Counted from the stretch's first letter, positions 8,704 to 17,440 are shown. The stretch: DNA of 64,000 bases from CAVRIA01 sp963721115 (GCA_963721115.1 CAVRIA010000009.1:124001-188000); one strand, 5' to 3'. Translations and numbers: made by a program. Notes: generated from the letters alone by a model not told the origin.

Positions 8704-9168
8704 ATGAATGGTGCGACGCGAACGGGTCTGCTGGCGGTCCTCTCGGACGACGACTTCGCCGAGCTCTGCCAGTGCGCCAAACAGGTGTTCTTCGTGAAGG
8801 ACCAAGATGTCCTGCGACAGGGGCAGCACAACGCCTCCCTGTTCGTCGTCCAGGACGGCCTGCTGCACGTGCGGCGCCGGGTGAAGGATCACGACACGAT
8901 GCTGGGACGCCTGGAGCCGGGGGGCTTCTTCGGCGAGATCAGCCTCTTCGATCCCGGTCCCACCACGGCTACCGTCCGCGCGCTGTCGAACGGGACGTTG
9001 ATCGAGATCGGCCGCGAGCACCTCGATCACTTCGTCGAGCGACGTCCGGGGGGTGGTGCGAAGCTGCTGACCGCCCTCCTCGAAGAGGTGGCGTCGCGCC
9101 TGCGCCGCACCGATCAGCGCCTGGACGACAGCATCCTCTGGGGCGGGCTGCGGCGCGACAAGCCCTGA
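8704..9168 (+). CDS. Stand-alone cyclic-nucleotide-binding (CNB/Crp-type) domain protein
   Basis: 154 residues forming one CNB beta-barrel (about residues 10-125) without a DNA-binding domain or any attached enzyme. The phosphate-binding cassette reads FGEISLFDPGPTTATVRA. The Gly-Glu is kept, but the Arg that normally contacts the cyclic phosphate (PR-x-A) is replaced by Thr, so binding of cAMP or cGMP is doubtful. ATG 8704 was chosen because upstream codons would overlap the ppsA leader. It is divergent from ppsA with a 190-bp shared upstream region, so a link to PEP synthase regulation is possible but not shown. Confidence 0.8.
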   Translation: MNGATRTGLLAVLSDDDFAELCQCAKQVFFVKDQDVLRQGQHNASLFVVQDGLLHVRRRVKDHDTMLGRLEPGGFFGEISLFDPGPTTATVRALSNGTLIEIGREHLDHFVERRPGGGAKLLTALLEEVASRLRRTDQRLDDSILWGGLRRDKP

Positions 9169-9173
9169 AGCTC

Positions 9174-9190
9174 GCCCGGCTGCGCCGGGC
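9174..9190 (+). terminator. Short GC hairpin after the CNB-domain gene
   Basis: GCCCGGC-TGC-GCCGGGC forms a 7-bp perfect stem with a 3-nt loop six bases after the stop codon. No T-run follows, so it would be a weak intrinsic terminator or an RNA-stabilising hairpin. The rest of the 260-bp gap before the next gene shows nothing else I can name. Confidence 0.3.
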
Positions 9191-9428
9191 TTCGCAGGCA
9201 ACGGCAAAGGCAGGAGCTCGCGATAGCCGCGACTTCTCGCGCGACCCCGGGGCTTGGCGAGGCGAGCAGCAAATCGACCTGTCTGCGCATCACCCTAGGC
9301 GGTTGCGGCAGGAGGGGGGAGGCGATCCAGCGGTGCGGGGAAACCCCTATTGCCTCCCTCGGGGCCTTGCGTCACAGTGCTTCGAACGACGGCCGCGGGG
9401 CCCGGGAACGCCGTCTACCGAGGAGAGC

Positions 9429-11069
9429 ATGAAGAAACGGCTGGTGTTCGGGGTGCTTGTCGCGCTCGCTGCTTGCGGCGGGGATCCTGCACCGTCAGGG
9501 ACGTCGGAGCTGCTGGTCGTTCCCGACGTGCCGGAGTACCGCAGCATCGACGGGGTCGGAAACAACCTCGACCACCCGAGGTGGGGCAGCGCCGGCGTCC
9601 AGCTCGTGCGCACGGCCCCGGCCGCCTACGCCGACGGGGTCTCGAGCCCGGCCGGGGAAGACCGGCCCGGTCCGCGCGACATCAGCAACGCCGGCTGTGC
9701 CCAGTCCTCGTTCGAGCCCAACGCCCGCGGCGCTGCCGACTACCTCTGGCAGTGGGGGCAGTTCGTCGATCACGACATCGATCTGACGGGAACGGCGAGC
9801 CCGCAAGAGGCGCTCGACATCGCGGTTCCCTCCGGCGACCCGTACTTCGATCCGGACTCCGCGGGCGACGTCACCATCCTGTTCGACCGCTCGGTTTACG
9901 ACCCCGCGACGGGAACCGGGGGAGGAAATCCCCGCCAGCAGTTGAACCAGATCACGGCCTTCCTCGACGCCTCGCAGGTCTACGGTTCCGATCCGGTGCG
10001 CGCCGCGGCGCTGCGGACGAACGACGGCACGGGCAAGCTGGCGATGAGCCGCGGCCGGCTGCTGCCGTTCAACACGCAGGGCCTACCCAATGCCATGGGT
10101 CCCGATCCGTCCTTCTTCCTGGGCGGTGACGTGCGCGCCAACGAGCAGGTGGCCCTGACGGCGATGCACACCCTGTTCGTCCGGGAGCACAACCTACGCG
10201 CCGGCCTGCTGGCGCGCCTGCACCCCGAGCTGTCCGGAGACGAGATCTACGATCGCGTGCGCGCCGTGGTCGGTGCCGAGATCCAGATCGTCACCTACAA
10301 CGAGTTCCTGCCGATGCTGTTGGGGCCGGGCGCCCTGAAGCCGTATGAAGGCTACGACCCCGGGGTGAACCCGGGCATCGCGACCGAGTTCTCGACGGCC
10401 GCCTTTCGCGTCGGCCACACGATGCTGTCGCCGGTCCTGCAGCGCCTGCGCAGGGACATGTCGCCGATCCGCGAGGGAAATCTTCCTCTGCGCGACGCCT
10501 TCTTCGCCCCGCAGCGCCTGCGCTTCGAGGGGGGCTTGGATCCGATTCTGCGCGGTTTGGCGTTCGAGCGGCTGCAGGAGCTCGATCTGCACATCGTCGA
10601 CGACGTGCGCAACTTCCTGTTCGGAGCGCCCGGTGCCGGCGGCTTCGACCTGGCCTCGCTCAACATCCAGCGCGGCCGCGACCACGGGCTCGCCGACTAC
10701 AACCTGGTCCGTCAGGCGTACGGCCTGGATCCCGTCACCACCTTCGCCGAGATCACCTCCAATCCCGACGTGCAGCGGAAGCTCGAGGAGTCCTACGGCA
10801 CCGTCGACGACATCGACCTGTGGATCGGCGGACTGGCCGAGGATCACGTGCCGGGAGCGATGGTGGGCGAGACGTTCTTCACCATCATCGTGGATCAGTT
10901 CGAGCGCCTGCGCGACGGCGACCGCTTCTGGTACCAGAGAATCTTCTCCGGCCGCGATCTCGAGTTGCTCGAAAGCAGCGCGACGCTGGCCAAGATCATC
11001 CGGCGCAACACTCACATCGGGCGCGAGATTCCGGACTCGGTCTTCTTCGCCATGAACCAGCAGACCTGA
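9429..11069 (+). CDS. Lipoprotein of the animal-type haem peroxidase family (peroxidase-cyclooxygenase superfamily)
   Basis: 546 residues from ATG 9429 with GAGGAGAG upstream. A short lipoprotein signal has lipobox ALAAC, so the enzyme is probably anchored in the envelope or exposed. The distal haem motif WGQFVDHDIDLTG carries the distal His, and the proximal His lies in the FRVGHTMLSP helix. NQITAFLDASQVYGSD, VREHNLRAGLLAR and LNIQRGRDHGLADYN are all superfamily hallmarks. Bacterial members are usually secreted peroxidases or peroxidase-like oxidases; the substrate is unknown. It is followed at 62 bp by a small membrane protein gene. Confidence 0.92.
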   Translation: MKKRLVFGVLVALAACGGDPAPSGTSELLVVPDVPEYRSIDGVGNNLDHPRWGSAGVQLVRTAPAAYADGVSSPAGEDRPGPRDISNAGCAQSSFEPNARGAADYLWQWGQFVDHDIDLTGTASPQEALDIAVPSGDPYFDPDSAGDVTILFDRSVYDPATGTGGGNPRQQLNQITAFLDASQVYGSDPVRAAALRTNDGTGKLAMSRGRLLPFNTQGLPNAMGPDPSFFLGGDVRANEQVALTAMHTLFVREHNLRAGLLARLHPELSGDEIYDRVRAVVGAEIQIVTYNEFLPMLLGPGALKPYEGYDPGVNPGIATEFSTAAFRVGHTMLSPVLQRLRRDMSPIREGNLPLRDAFFAPQRLRFEGGLDPILRGLAFERLQELDLHIVDDVRNFLFGAPGAGGFDLASLNIQRGRDHGLADYNLVRQAYGLDPVTTFAEITSNPDVQRKLEESYGTVDDIDLWIGGLAEDHVPGAMVGETFFTIIVDQFERLRDGDRFWYQRIFSGRDLELLESSATLAKIIRRNTHIGREIPDSVFFAMNQQT

Positions 11070-11131
11070 GTCCCCTCCGGCGGCGACTTCCGCGCTTGAC
11101 ACCTCGCGGCGGACGGTCTGGAGTAGGCACC

Positions 11132-11650
11132 GTGCTCACCGTACGCATCCTGGCCGGGTTTCTTCTTCTTCTGCTCGGCCGGAGGCTGTTCTGGGCGTTC
11201 GTCGCGGCCCTGGGCTTCCTCTTCGGAATGGATCTCGGCCGCGAGCTCTTCCTCGGCCAGCCGCACATGGTCGTCTTCGTCATCGCGGTGCTGCTCGGCT
11301 TCGCCGGCGCCCTGCTCGCCTACTTCGTGCAGGAGGTCGCGATCGTCATCGGCGGCTTCCTGGCCGGCGGGTACGTCGCCGTCGCCTTCATGTCGGCGGA
11401 GACCGGCCAGCTCGGCCATCCGTTCTCGGCCGCCTTTCTCGTCGGCGGCCTCATCGGTGCGATTCTTCTCTACGCGCTCTTCGATTGGACCCTCATTGCG
11501 ATCTCCTCCCTGCTCGGTGCCGCCATGGTGGTCGAGTCCCTGCATCTCCACTCCGCCGTCGGCCTGGTCGTCTTCCTGGCCCTGGCCGTGCTTGGGATGA
11601 GCGTGCAAGCGGGATCGATGGGCTCCCCGGTGCGACGCAGGCGGAGGTGA
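11132..11650 (+). CDS. Multi-pass membrane protein, DUF4203-like
   Basis: 172 residues from GTG 11132. At least five hydrophobic segments are visible (for example ILAGFLLLLLGRRLFWAFVAALGFLFG, split by a basic pair, then VVFVIAVLLGFAGALLAYFV, VAIVIGGFLAGGYVAV and FLVGGLIGAILLYALF). The Gly-rich, regularly spaced helices resemble the DUF4203/TM7S3 group. No catalytic residues stand out, and the C-terminus is a basic RRRRR stretch at the cytoplasmic end. It lies in the same direction as the peroxidase and the GH15-like gene but with gaps of about 60 bp, so co-transcription is possible. Function is unknown. Confidence 0.75.
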   Translation: MLTVRILAGFLLLLLGRRLFWAFVAALGFLFGMDLGRELFLGQPHMVVFVIAVLLGFAGALLAYFVQEVAIVIGGFLAGGYVAVAFMSAETGQLGHPFSAAFLVGGLIGAILLYALFDWTLIAISSLLGAAMVVESLHLHSAVGLVVFLALAVLGMSVQAGSMGSPVRRRRR

Positions 11651-11710
11651 GGACCTCGACACGGCGAATCTCGCTTGCGGCGTTCGCGGCGGGCGGACTA
11701 GCCTGGCCGA

Positions 11711-14434
11711 GTGAAATCGGTCTGCGTAGGGATTTCCGCTCTGGCCGTGATGCTCGCGTCGATGGCGGCGCCGTGCGCGGCGACGAGCACGATCGACGGC
11801 ATCGAGCACATCTTCGGCTCGACGAACGTCCATGCGGTCACCGGCCACGGCCGCCTCTCCGTCGGTGTGTCCGCGGACGGCGACGTGACGGTGCTCACGT
11901 GGCCGAGCCCCAGCTTCACCGATCAGCTCGCGTACCTCTCTTCGAACGACGTGAATGCCCGCGCCCTGCCGCGCTTCGGCGCACCCGAGGGCGCGGGGCT
12001 CTTTCTCGGCCTTCTGGTCGAGCTCTCGAACGGGCGCGAGGTGACCTGGTTGCGCGACCGCGAGGAGTGGAGCATCGACCAGTCGTACGGGCCCGACGAT
12101 GGGCCGAACGTCGTCACGCGACACGTCAGTGAGCGACTCGGCCTGACCGTCACCGTCACCGACACGGTGCGGCCGCCGCGCGGGGACGAAGACGTCATGG
12201 CTCGCCTCGTCGAGGTGCAACGGGCCGTGGACAGCCCCGTGCAGGCGGCCTGGCTGCTGACGTATGCGAACCTGTCGCCGCTCCCTGGCAACTCGCGGAT
12301 TGCCGAGATTCCCGTCGTCGACTGGCTGTTCGACGGCAGCAACGACTTCGCCGCGGTGTGGGACGCGTCGGCATCCGCCGTGATCCACTTCCATCCGCGC
12401 GATCAGCTGATCTACGACCAGGTTGCCAGCCTGGTGGTCCCGCCCGCGGTCGACTACGGCCCGATCGGCGCGCAGCTGGTGGCGGGGACGCCGAGCGCCC
12501 CGGCGCTCGCCGAACTGGTGGGATCTCTCGACGACGACTACGCGCCCGGAGCGTATCTCGCCCTCACCAGCCGCCCGGCGCCGGACGAGCACCAGATCGG
12601 ATACGACGCCACGCCGCTTTGTGCCGCGCGCGATACGTTCGCCGACAACCTGCTGAAGCTGCCGCAGACGGTTCCGGGTGCCCAGCTCCCCATCGACCCC
12701 AGCCTGATCGATCTCCTGCGCTGCGCCGGCGCGGCGCCGCCGCGCGAACGCGAGGGCTGGACCCACGACGCGGCGGACGCCCTCGCCGATCTCGCCGACG
12801 GCGAGCTATCCGGCAGCGGAATCGCGGCTGGCGAGGTGAACGAAGCGCTGCGCACCCCGCTCGCGTTCGAGCCAACACAGGGCGGATCTCTCGCCAGCGC
12901 CGCCTTGCTGCTGGGAGCGGCGCCGACCGCCGCGGCGGCGCGCGCGGTCGTGCAGGAGGTGACCGATCCGTCGCAGGTCGCCGACGCCGCGCGGCAGGAG
13001 CTCGACAGCTGGCTCGCCGGCCTGTACCTGCCCGAAAGCGGGCCGCCCGAGGTCCGCAAGGTGGCGCGGCGTTCGCTGATCAACCTTCGCGTCGGAACGG
13101 ACGCGGCCACCGGCGCGATCGTCGCGTCGATCTCCCGCCAGCCTCCCTACGGATTGGATTGGCCGCGCGACGGGGCCTTCTTCGACGCGGCGCTCGACAT
13201 CTCCGGTCAGTCGGCGCTGGTCGACCGCCGCGCCGACCTGTACGTTGGCTGGCAGCGGCGCGAGCCGGTGCAGGCGACGCCCCTGGTCGATCAACCGCCG
13301 CCCGCCGACCCGCGCAGCGGCGAATCCAGCGCGTACCCGGCCGGGGCCTGGGAGATGAACTACTACCCGGACGGCATGGTCGGCGGACTGTTTCGCTTCG
13401 AGATCGACAACGCCGCCTTCGCCCTCTACTCGATCGTCAGCCACGTCGGCTGGGCCGAGGGCGCCCCGCGCGACTATCTCGAGGCGCGCTGGGACGCGAT
13501 CGCCCGGGCGGCGAACCTGCTCGCCGATTGGCGCGACGCGGCGACCGGCCTGCAGGCGCCGGCACAGGAGGACGACAACGCCGCTTACACGCAGACGCTG
13601 CACGGCGCCGTGACCGTCTTCGGCGCCCTCGACGTCGCGGGGCAGGCGGCCCGCCTGGAGGGCCGCGACGCGGAGGCACGTCACTGGGAGGCGCGCGCCT
13701 GCGAGCTGCGCAATGCCATCCTGACCCACCTGTACGACGCGGGGGCGCAACGCTTCGTGAGCGGCATCGGGCAGTCCTACGATCCGCAACGCGCCCCGAC
13801 CGGGGAGACCGCGTGGTTGGTGTGGCCGATGCGCCTCCTGCCGTGGGAGGACCCGCGCGTGCAGACACAGCTCCGCGGCGACGTCGAGCTGATCGAGCCG
13901 CGTGTCCAGCTGGAGACCGAGGGCGGCTCCTATTTCATGAAGAACACCGTGTCGTTCGGGCTGGCCAACCTCGATCCGGATCTGGAGTCGCGCATCATCG
14001 CCATGCGCGACTTTCTCGCCGAGCACCATCCCACGAGCACCGGTCACTTCGGAGAGTCGATGGTGGTCGTGCCGGGGCTGGACGGTCCGACGGCGTCGCA
14101 GCGCGTCGCCACACCGCACCTCTGGGAAGGTGTCCTGTACTACCTCACCGCCATGGCGGTCGACGCGCCGCAGCGCTTCGATCGCCATCTCGACGTTCTG
14201 CCTCCCTCGCGCGTGCCACCGGCGGGAAGCCCTTGTCCGGCGGTCTTTCCGTGCGCCGGCGATTGTGACGGAAGCGGCGGCGTGACGATCGGCGAGCTGA
14301 TCTCCGGAGTGAACGTCGCGCTCGGCAACTTCCCCGCCGACCGCTGCCCGTCGTTCGACGTGAACGGAGACGGATCGGTGACCATCGACGAGCTGGTGCA
14401 GGCGGTCGGCAACGCGCTGCGCGGCTGCGGCTGA
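11711..14434 (+). CDS. Secreted GH15-like (glucoamylase-type) protein with C-terminal dockerin-like EF-hand dyad
   Basis: 907 residues from GTG 11711. Signal peptide ISALAVMLASMAAPCAA. An N-terminal beta-rich region of about 270 residues precedes an (alpha/alpha)6 toroid-like domain. The toroid contains YGLDWPRDGAFFDAAL (the GH15 WxRD-type motif), GAWEMNYYPDGM, ETAWLVWPMRLLPWE and TPHLWEGVLYYLTAM, matching the glucoamylase/glucodextranase fold that hydrolyses alpha-glucans. At about residues 845-905 two calcium-loop repeats follow, DCDGSGGVTIGELISGVN and DVNGDGSVTIDELVQAV, spaced as in type I dockerins and bracketed by Cys. Catalytic carboxylates were not mapped with certainty. Cohesin-like modules are encoded further along in the window, so the dyad may be an attachment module. 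Confidence 0.8.
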   Translation: MKSVCVGISALAVMLASMAAPCAATSTIDGIEHIFGSTNVHAVTGHGRLSVGVSADGDVTVLTWPSPSFTDQLAYLSSNDVNARALPRFGAPEGAGLFLGLLVELSNGREVTWLRDREEWSIDQSYGPDDGPNVVTRHVSERLGLTVTVTDTVRPPRGDEDVMARLVEVQRAVDSPVQAAWLLTYANLSPLPGNSRIAEIPVVDWLFDGSNDFAAVWDASASAVIHFHPRDQLIYDQVASLVVPPAVDYGPIGAQLVAGTPSAPALAELVGSLDDDYAPGAYLALTSRPAPDEHQIGYDATPLCAARDTFADNLLKLPQTVPGAQLPIDPSLIDLLRCAGAAPPREREGWTHDAADALADLADGELSGSGIAAGEVNEALRTPLAFEPTQGGSLASAALLLGAAPTAAAARAVVQEVTDPSQVADAARQELDSWLAGLYLPESGPPEVRKVARRSLINLRVGTDAATGAIVASISRQPPYGLDWPRDGAFFDAALDISGQSALVDRRADLYVGWQRREPVQATPLVDQPPPADPRSGESSAYPAGAWEMNYYPDGMVGGLFRFEIDNAAFALYSIVSHVGWAEGAPRDYLEARWDAIARAANLLADWRDAATGLQAPAQEDDNAAYTQTLHGAVTVFGALDVAGQAARLEGRDAEARHWEARACELRNAILTHLYDAGAQRFVSGIGQSYDPQRAPTGETAWLVWPMRLLPWEDPRVQTQLRGDVELIEPRVQLETEGGSYFMKNTVSFGLANLDPDLESRIIAMRDFLAEHHPTSTGHFGESMVVVPGLDGPTASQRVATPHLWEGVLYYLTAMAVDAPQRFDRHLDVLPPSRVPPAGSPCPAVFPCAGDCDGSGGVTIGELISGVNVALGNFPADRCPSFDVNGDGSVTIDELVQAVGNALRGCG

Positions 14435-14443
14435 GCGAAGCCT

Positions 14444-14577
14444 AGCAGCCCGTTGAAAAGCCCCGGACATGCTTCGACAAGCTCAGCATGAGCGGTGATT
14501 GGCCCTTGTCTCTCAAGGGCTCTTCCCGCTCGCCCTGAGCTTGTCGAAGGGCTTTTCGACTTTTTCAACGGGCTGCT
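14444..14577. repeat. Nested palindromic intergenic element (134 bp, MITE/REP-like)
   Basis: The outer arms are AGCAGCCCGTTGAAAA (14444-14459) and its exact reverse complement TTTTCAACGGGCTGCT (14562-14577). Inside are a second pair, CTTCGACAAGCTCAG at 14472-14486 and CTGAGCTTGTCGAAG at 14535-14549, and a central hairpin GCCCTTG-TCTCT-CAAGGGC (14502-14520). The CTTCGACAAGCTCAG core is one I associate with a dispersed repeat in environmental proteobacterial genomes. No transposase is present. It separates the convergent GH15-like and TIM-barrel genes and could terminate transcription on both strands. Confidence 0.88.
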
Positions 14578-14605
14578 GAGCCTGCGAAGCCGGGTGTGTT
14601 CCTGG

Positions 14606-15418
14606 TCAGGAGTCGCGCGACTCGAGGTCGGCCAGAACCTCGCGCAGGAAGGCGACGTCGTCGGCCAGCTTCTGCTCCAGCGGGCGCGGATCGGTGGCCA
14701 GGAGCTCGATCGCCAGGGGGCCGTCGTAGCCGGCCGCCAGGGCGGAGGCGAGGATGGAGCGGTAGTCCAGAACCCCGTCGCGCAAGGAGCCGCCCGGATA
14801 CAGAGGTCCGTCGCCCTCCGGGTTGCACCGATAGTTCTTCAGATGGAAATAGCGGGCGCGCGCGGCGAGGCGCGCGACGTCGTCCGCCTGGTTCGGGACG
14901 GCGGACGGCGGCAAGAAGTCCAGCACCTGGTAGCTCAGGGCCACGTTGGGGCGCTCGATCGCGTCGAGCAGTCGGTCGATGCGAGACGGAAAGTCGGCGA
15001 AAGTTCCGAGCTGGCGTTCGATCACTACGGTGATCCCCGCCGGCGCCGCGGCGTCGCAGGCGAGGCGCACGAGCTCGAGAACGGGGGCGAGATCGGTGGG
15101 GTCGTCGTCGATCGGCTCCGCCCACATGCGCAGCAGCTTGGTGTCGAGCGCCGCGGCCATCTCCGCCTCGCGCCGGGCGTGGGCCAGGGCGGTGCGGCCG
15201 AGGCGGCCCAGGTACGATCCGTATGCGGTCACCTCGAGGCCCGCCTCCCGCACGGCCCGGCCGGCCGCGCGAGCGCCGTCGAGTCCGGCGTCGGGGTCGA
15301 GGTGCGGCGCGTGGGCTACCACCTCGAGACCGTCGAGGCCGGCGCGGGCCGCGAGCGCCGCCGCGTCCCGAATCGAGCGATCGAGAGCCGCTACGGAGGA
15401 GAACGCCAGCTCGAGCAC
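14606..15418 (-). CDS. Sugar phosphate isomerase/epimerase-like TIM barrel (AP endonuclease family 2 fold)
   Basis: 270 residues using GTG 15418 (VLELAFSSVAALDRSI...). The alternative upstream extension is Arg-rich and unlike the family. Xylose-isomerase-like TIM barrel strands are visible: GLDGLEVVAHAPHLD, ITVVIERQLGTF with a candidate metal Glu, YFHLKNYR and LAIELLATD. The family epimerises or isomerises sugars and inositols, or cleaves cyclic intermediates, usually with a divalent metal. It is the last gene of the minus-strand cluster that begins with the ATP-grasp gene, 70 bp after the second deacylase-like gene. Its product's role there is unknown; it could process a polyol or sugar-like substrate of the cluster. 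Confidence 0.8.
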   Translation of the reverse strand: MLELAFSSVAALDRSIRDAAALAARAGLDGLEVVAHAPHLDPDAGLDGARAAGRAVREAGLEVTAYGSYLGRLGRTALAHARREAEMAAALDTKLLRMWAEPIDDDPTDLAPVLELVRLACDAAAPAGITVVIERQLGTFADFPSRIDRLLDAIERPNVALSYQVLDFLPPSAVPNQADDVARLAARARYFHLKNYRCNPEGDGPLYPGGSLRDGVLDYRSILASALAAGYDGPLAIELLATDPRPLEQKLADDVAFLREVLADLESRDS

Positions 15419-15488
15419 GGGGCAACGAGTCCGGCGTCGAGCCGTGAAAGTCAAGCAGTGCGCCGGGAACCCGCCGCCAGAGCCACGC

Positions 15489-16466
15489 TTACTGTCCCAG
15501 GGACCAGGCGCCACCGCTCCCGGTGGAGTGCCGGGTCTGGATGCGCGCGACCAGGTCGCCCTCGCAGAGCAGTGGCTGGCGCCGCACGCCGCTCAGCAGG
15601 CCGGCGACGGGGGCGCGGATCTCCGCCTGCAGATCGCCGGTGAAGCCGTCGTAGACGAGCCCGATCGAGTCGCCGGCGGCGAGCCAGTGGCCGACCGCGA
15701 GCTTGGAGACGAAGAAGCCGGCGTGCTCGGACATCAGGGAAAACGTCTGATCGAACGCGAAGTGATGCGACTCCTCTTCGTCGGCGAGGTCGGCGCCGCC
15801 GACGATCCCGGTGCGCGCCAGGAAGGCGACCAGGGAGCGGAACAGGGTCTCGCAGTGCGGTAGCTGCAGATCGCCGGCCTGCCCGACCTGGATGACGAAG
15901 TTCTGTCCCGGGCAGAAGCGCCACGCGTGACCGATGGTGGTGGTGAACACGCTGTCCATCGTGCGCTCGATCACCGCCGGCAGGCCGAAGAGGCGCGCCG
16001 TCGCCCGCTCGTCGTCGCTGGGCTCGTAGAGCCTCACCTGAGGCAGCTCTTCGAAGTCGAGATTGGAGCTGTGCACGTCGACCCGATAGTGGGCGTCCGC
16101 GGTCACCGCGAGGACCGCGTGGGCGATGCGCTGCGTGGTCTCACCCTGATCGTAGCCGGGAAACATGCGATTGATGTCGGTTCCGTCGAACGGCCAGCGC
16201 CGGCTGTGGGTGTTGACGCCGAGAACGTTGACCACGGGGACGACGATGACGCGAGCTCGCAGACTCTGCTCGCAGCGTCCCTCCTCGATGTCGCGCAGAT
16301 AAGCGGCGAGGCGCGACAGCACGAAGATGCCGTTCAGCTCGTTGCCGTGCAGTCCGGCGATCAGCGCCAGCTCCGGCGCCGTCGCCGCCGGGCCGAAATC
16401 GTGGTACGCGATGCGGAAGTCCTCGCGCAGGGGGGCGGTCATCTGCAGCAGGGCCGTCGGCTTCAT
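15489..16466 (-). CDS. Succinylglutamate desuccinylase/aspartoacylase-like protein lacking the catalytic Glu
   Basis: 325 residues. The AstE/ASPA fold is clear: zinc-ligand motif GLHGNELNG (H-x-x-E), GTDINRMFPG with the substrate-binding Arg, and RVDVHSSN with the third zinc ligand. However, the strand that normally carries the catalytic Glu reads NFVIQVGQAG, with Gln in place of Glu when aligned to its neighbour (CLVVEMGVG). It has a C-terminal barrel domain like other family members. It overlaps the upstream paralogue by 4 bp (ATGA), implying translational coupling and possibly a complex of the two. It may be a regulatory or structural partner, or an enzyme with altered chemistry. Zinc binding itself looks intact. 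Confidence 0.85.
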   Translation of the reverse strand: MKPTALLQMTAPLREDFRIAYHDFGPAATAPELALIAGLHGNELNGIFVLSRLAAYLRDIEEGRCEQSLRARVIVVPVVNVLGVNTHSRRWPFDGTDINRMFPGYDQGETTQRIAHAVLAVTADAHYRVDVHSSNLDFEELPQVRLYEPSDDERATARLFGLPAVIERTMDSVFTTTIGHAWRFCPGQNFVIQVGQAGDLQLPHCETLFRSLVAFLARTGIVGGADLADEEESHHFAFDQTFSLMSEHAGFFVSKLAVGHWLAAGDSIGLVYDGFTGDLQAEIRAPVAGLLSGVRRQPLLCEGDLVARIQTRHSTGSGGAWSLGQ

Positions 16467-17440
16467 CCGCCTCCTCCATCGGGCTCGCCGAGCGCCATGA
16501 TACGCGCCATCAGCGAGCCCTCGTAGACGAGCGGGTATTCGCGCAGCGTGAAAAGGACGCCGTCGACCGGCGAGCGCACCTCCGCGAGGATCTCACCCCC
16601 GTGCGGTGACACGATGCTTCCCAACCGCTGCCCGCGCGCGACCGCCATCCAGTGGTCGACGTCGGGGACGAACAGGCCGGAGGTGGCGGCGTTCAGATAG
16701 TGGACGTTGCCATCGTCGGCGAGCAGCGGAACGTGTGACACGGGAGGCAGCTCGACCTCCTCCGCCAGCACGCCGATCTGGCGCCACACGTGGAGGATTC
16801 CGCTCATCATCTGGTCCGTGAACTGCGGCGTGATGCGCATGCCGACGCCCATCTCGACCACCAGGCAGGGGGTCGCTCGGCTGTTCAGGCTGTGGGCGAT
16901 CGTCGCCTCGAGGACGGTCACCGAACCGTGCAGCCAGATCAGGTCGACGTTCATGCCCTGCGCCAGCGGCACCAGCGTCTGCGCGAACTCCTGATTGATG
17001 CGGACCTGCGGGATCTCGCGCAGGAAGATGTTGCTGGCGTGGATGTCGATCACCAGCGCCGCCCCCTCGAGATGCCGCATGGCGGCGGCGGCGATGCGCT
17101 GCGGCAGCGGCCCGTCCGCCCGGCCCGGGAAGTTGCGGTTGAGATCCGTGTCGAAGACCGGCACGAAGCGCTGCAGCGTATCGAGGCCGAGCGGGTTCAT
17201 CGCCGGGTAGAGGTCGACCCGGCCCAGGAGCAGGTGCGGGCGGCGGCGTGACAGCTCCTCCAGCCACGCGGCCAACCGGTGGCAGACGTAGAGGCCCTCG
17301 AGCTCGTCGCCGTGCACGCCGGCGACCACGGCCACGCGCGGCCCGTCGCCGCCCTGAAACACCGTGCGGCGCAGCTCGAGCTGCTCGCGATAGGGCAGGC
17401 GCAGGGTGAGGATCGAGTCGCGCCGGATCTCCACCCTCAT
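16463..17440 (-). CDS. Succinylglutamate desuccinylase/aspartoacylase family deacylase
   Basis: 325 residues. Zinc ligands lie in GVHGDELEG (H and E) and VIDIHASN (H), the substrate-contact motif is DLNRNFPG, and the catalytic Glu is in CLVVEMGVG, all in the expected order. Members hydrolyse an N-acyl-amino acid amide bond (N-succinyl-Glu, N-acetyl-Asp) or, in clusters with amide ligases, act as peptidase-like deacylases. It is encoded 52 bp after the transglutaminase-like gene and overlaps the start of its Gln-substituted paralogue. In this context I infer cleavage or editing of an amide bond made by the ATP-grasp protein. The actual substrate is unknown. Confidence 0.87.
   Translation of the reverse strand: MRVEIRRDSILTLRLPYREQLELRRTVFQGGDGPRVAVVAGVHGDELEGLYVCHRLAAWLEELSRRRPHLLLGRVDLYPAMNPLGLDTLQRFVPVFDTDLNRNFPGRADGPLPQRIAAAAMRHLEGAALVIDIHASNIFLREIPQVRINQEFAQTLVPLAQGMNVDLIWLHGSVTVLEATIAHSLNSRATPCLVVEMGVGMRITPQFTDQMMSGILHVWRQIGVLAEEVELPPVSHVPLLADDGNVHYLNAATSGLFVPDVDHWMAVARGQRLGSIVSPHGGEILAEVRSPVDGVLFTLREYPLVYEGSLMARIMALGEPDGGGG

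Noticed and set aside
14444..14577. An insertion sequence
   Set aside because: No transposase or room for one, and no clear target-site duplication was seen. It is treated as a palindromic repeat.
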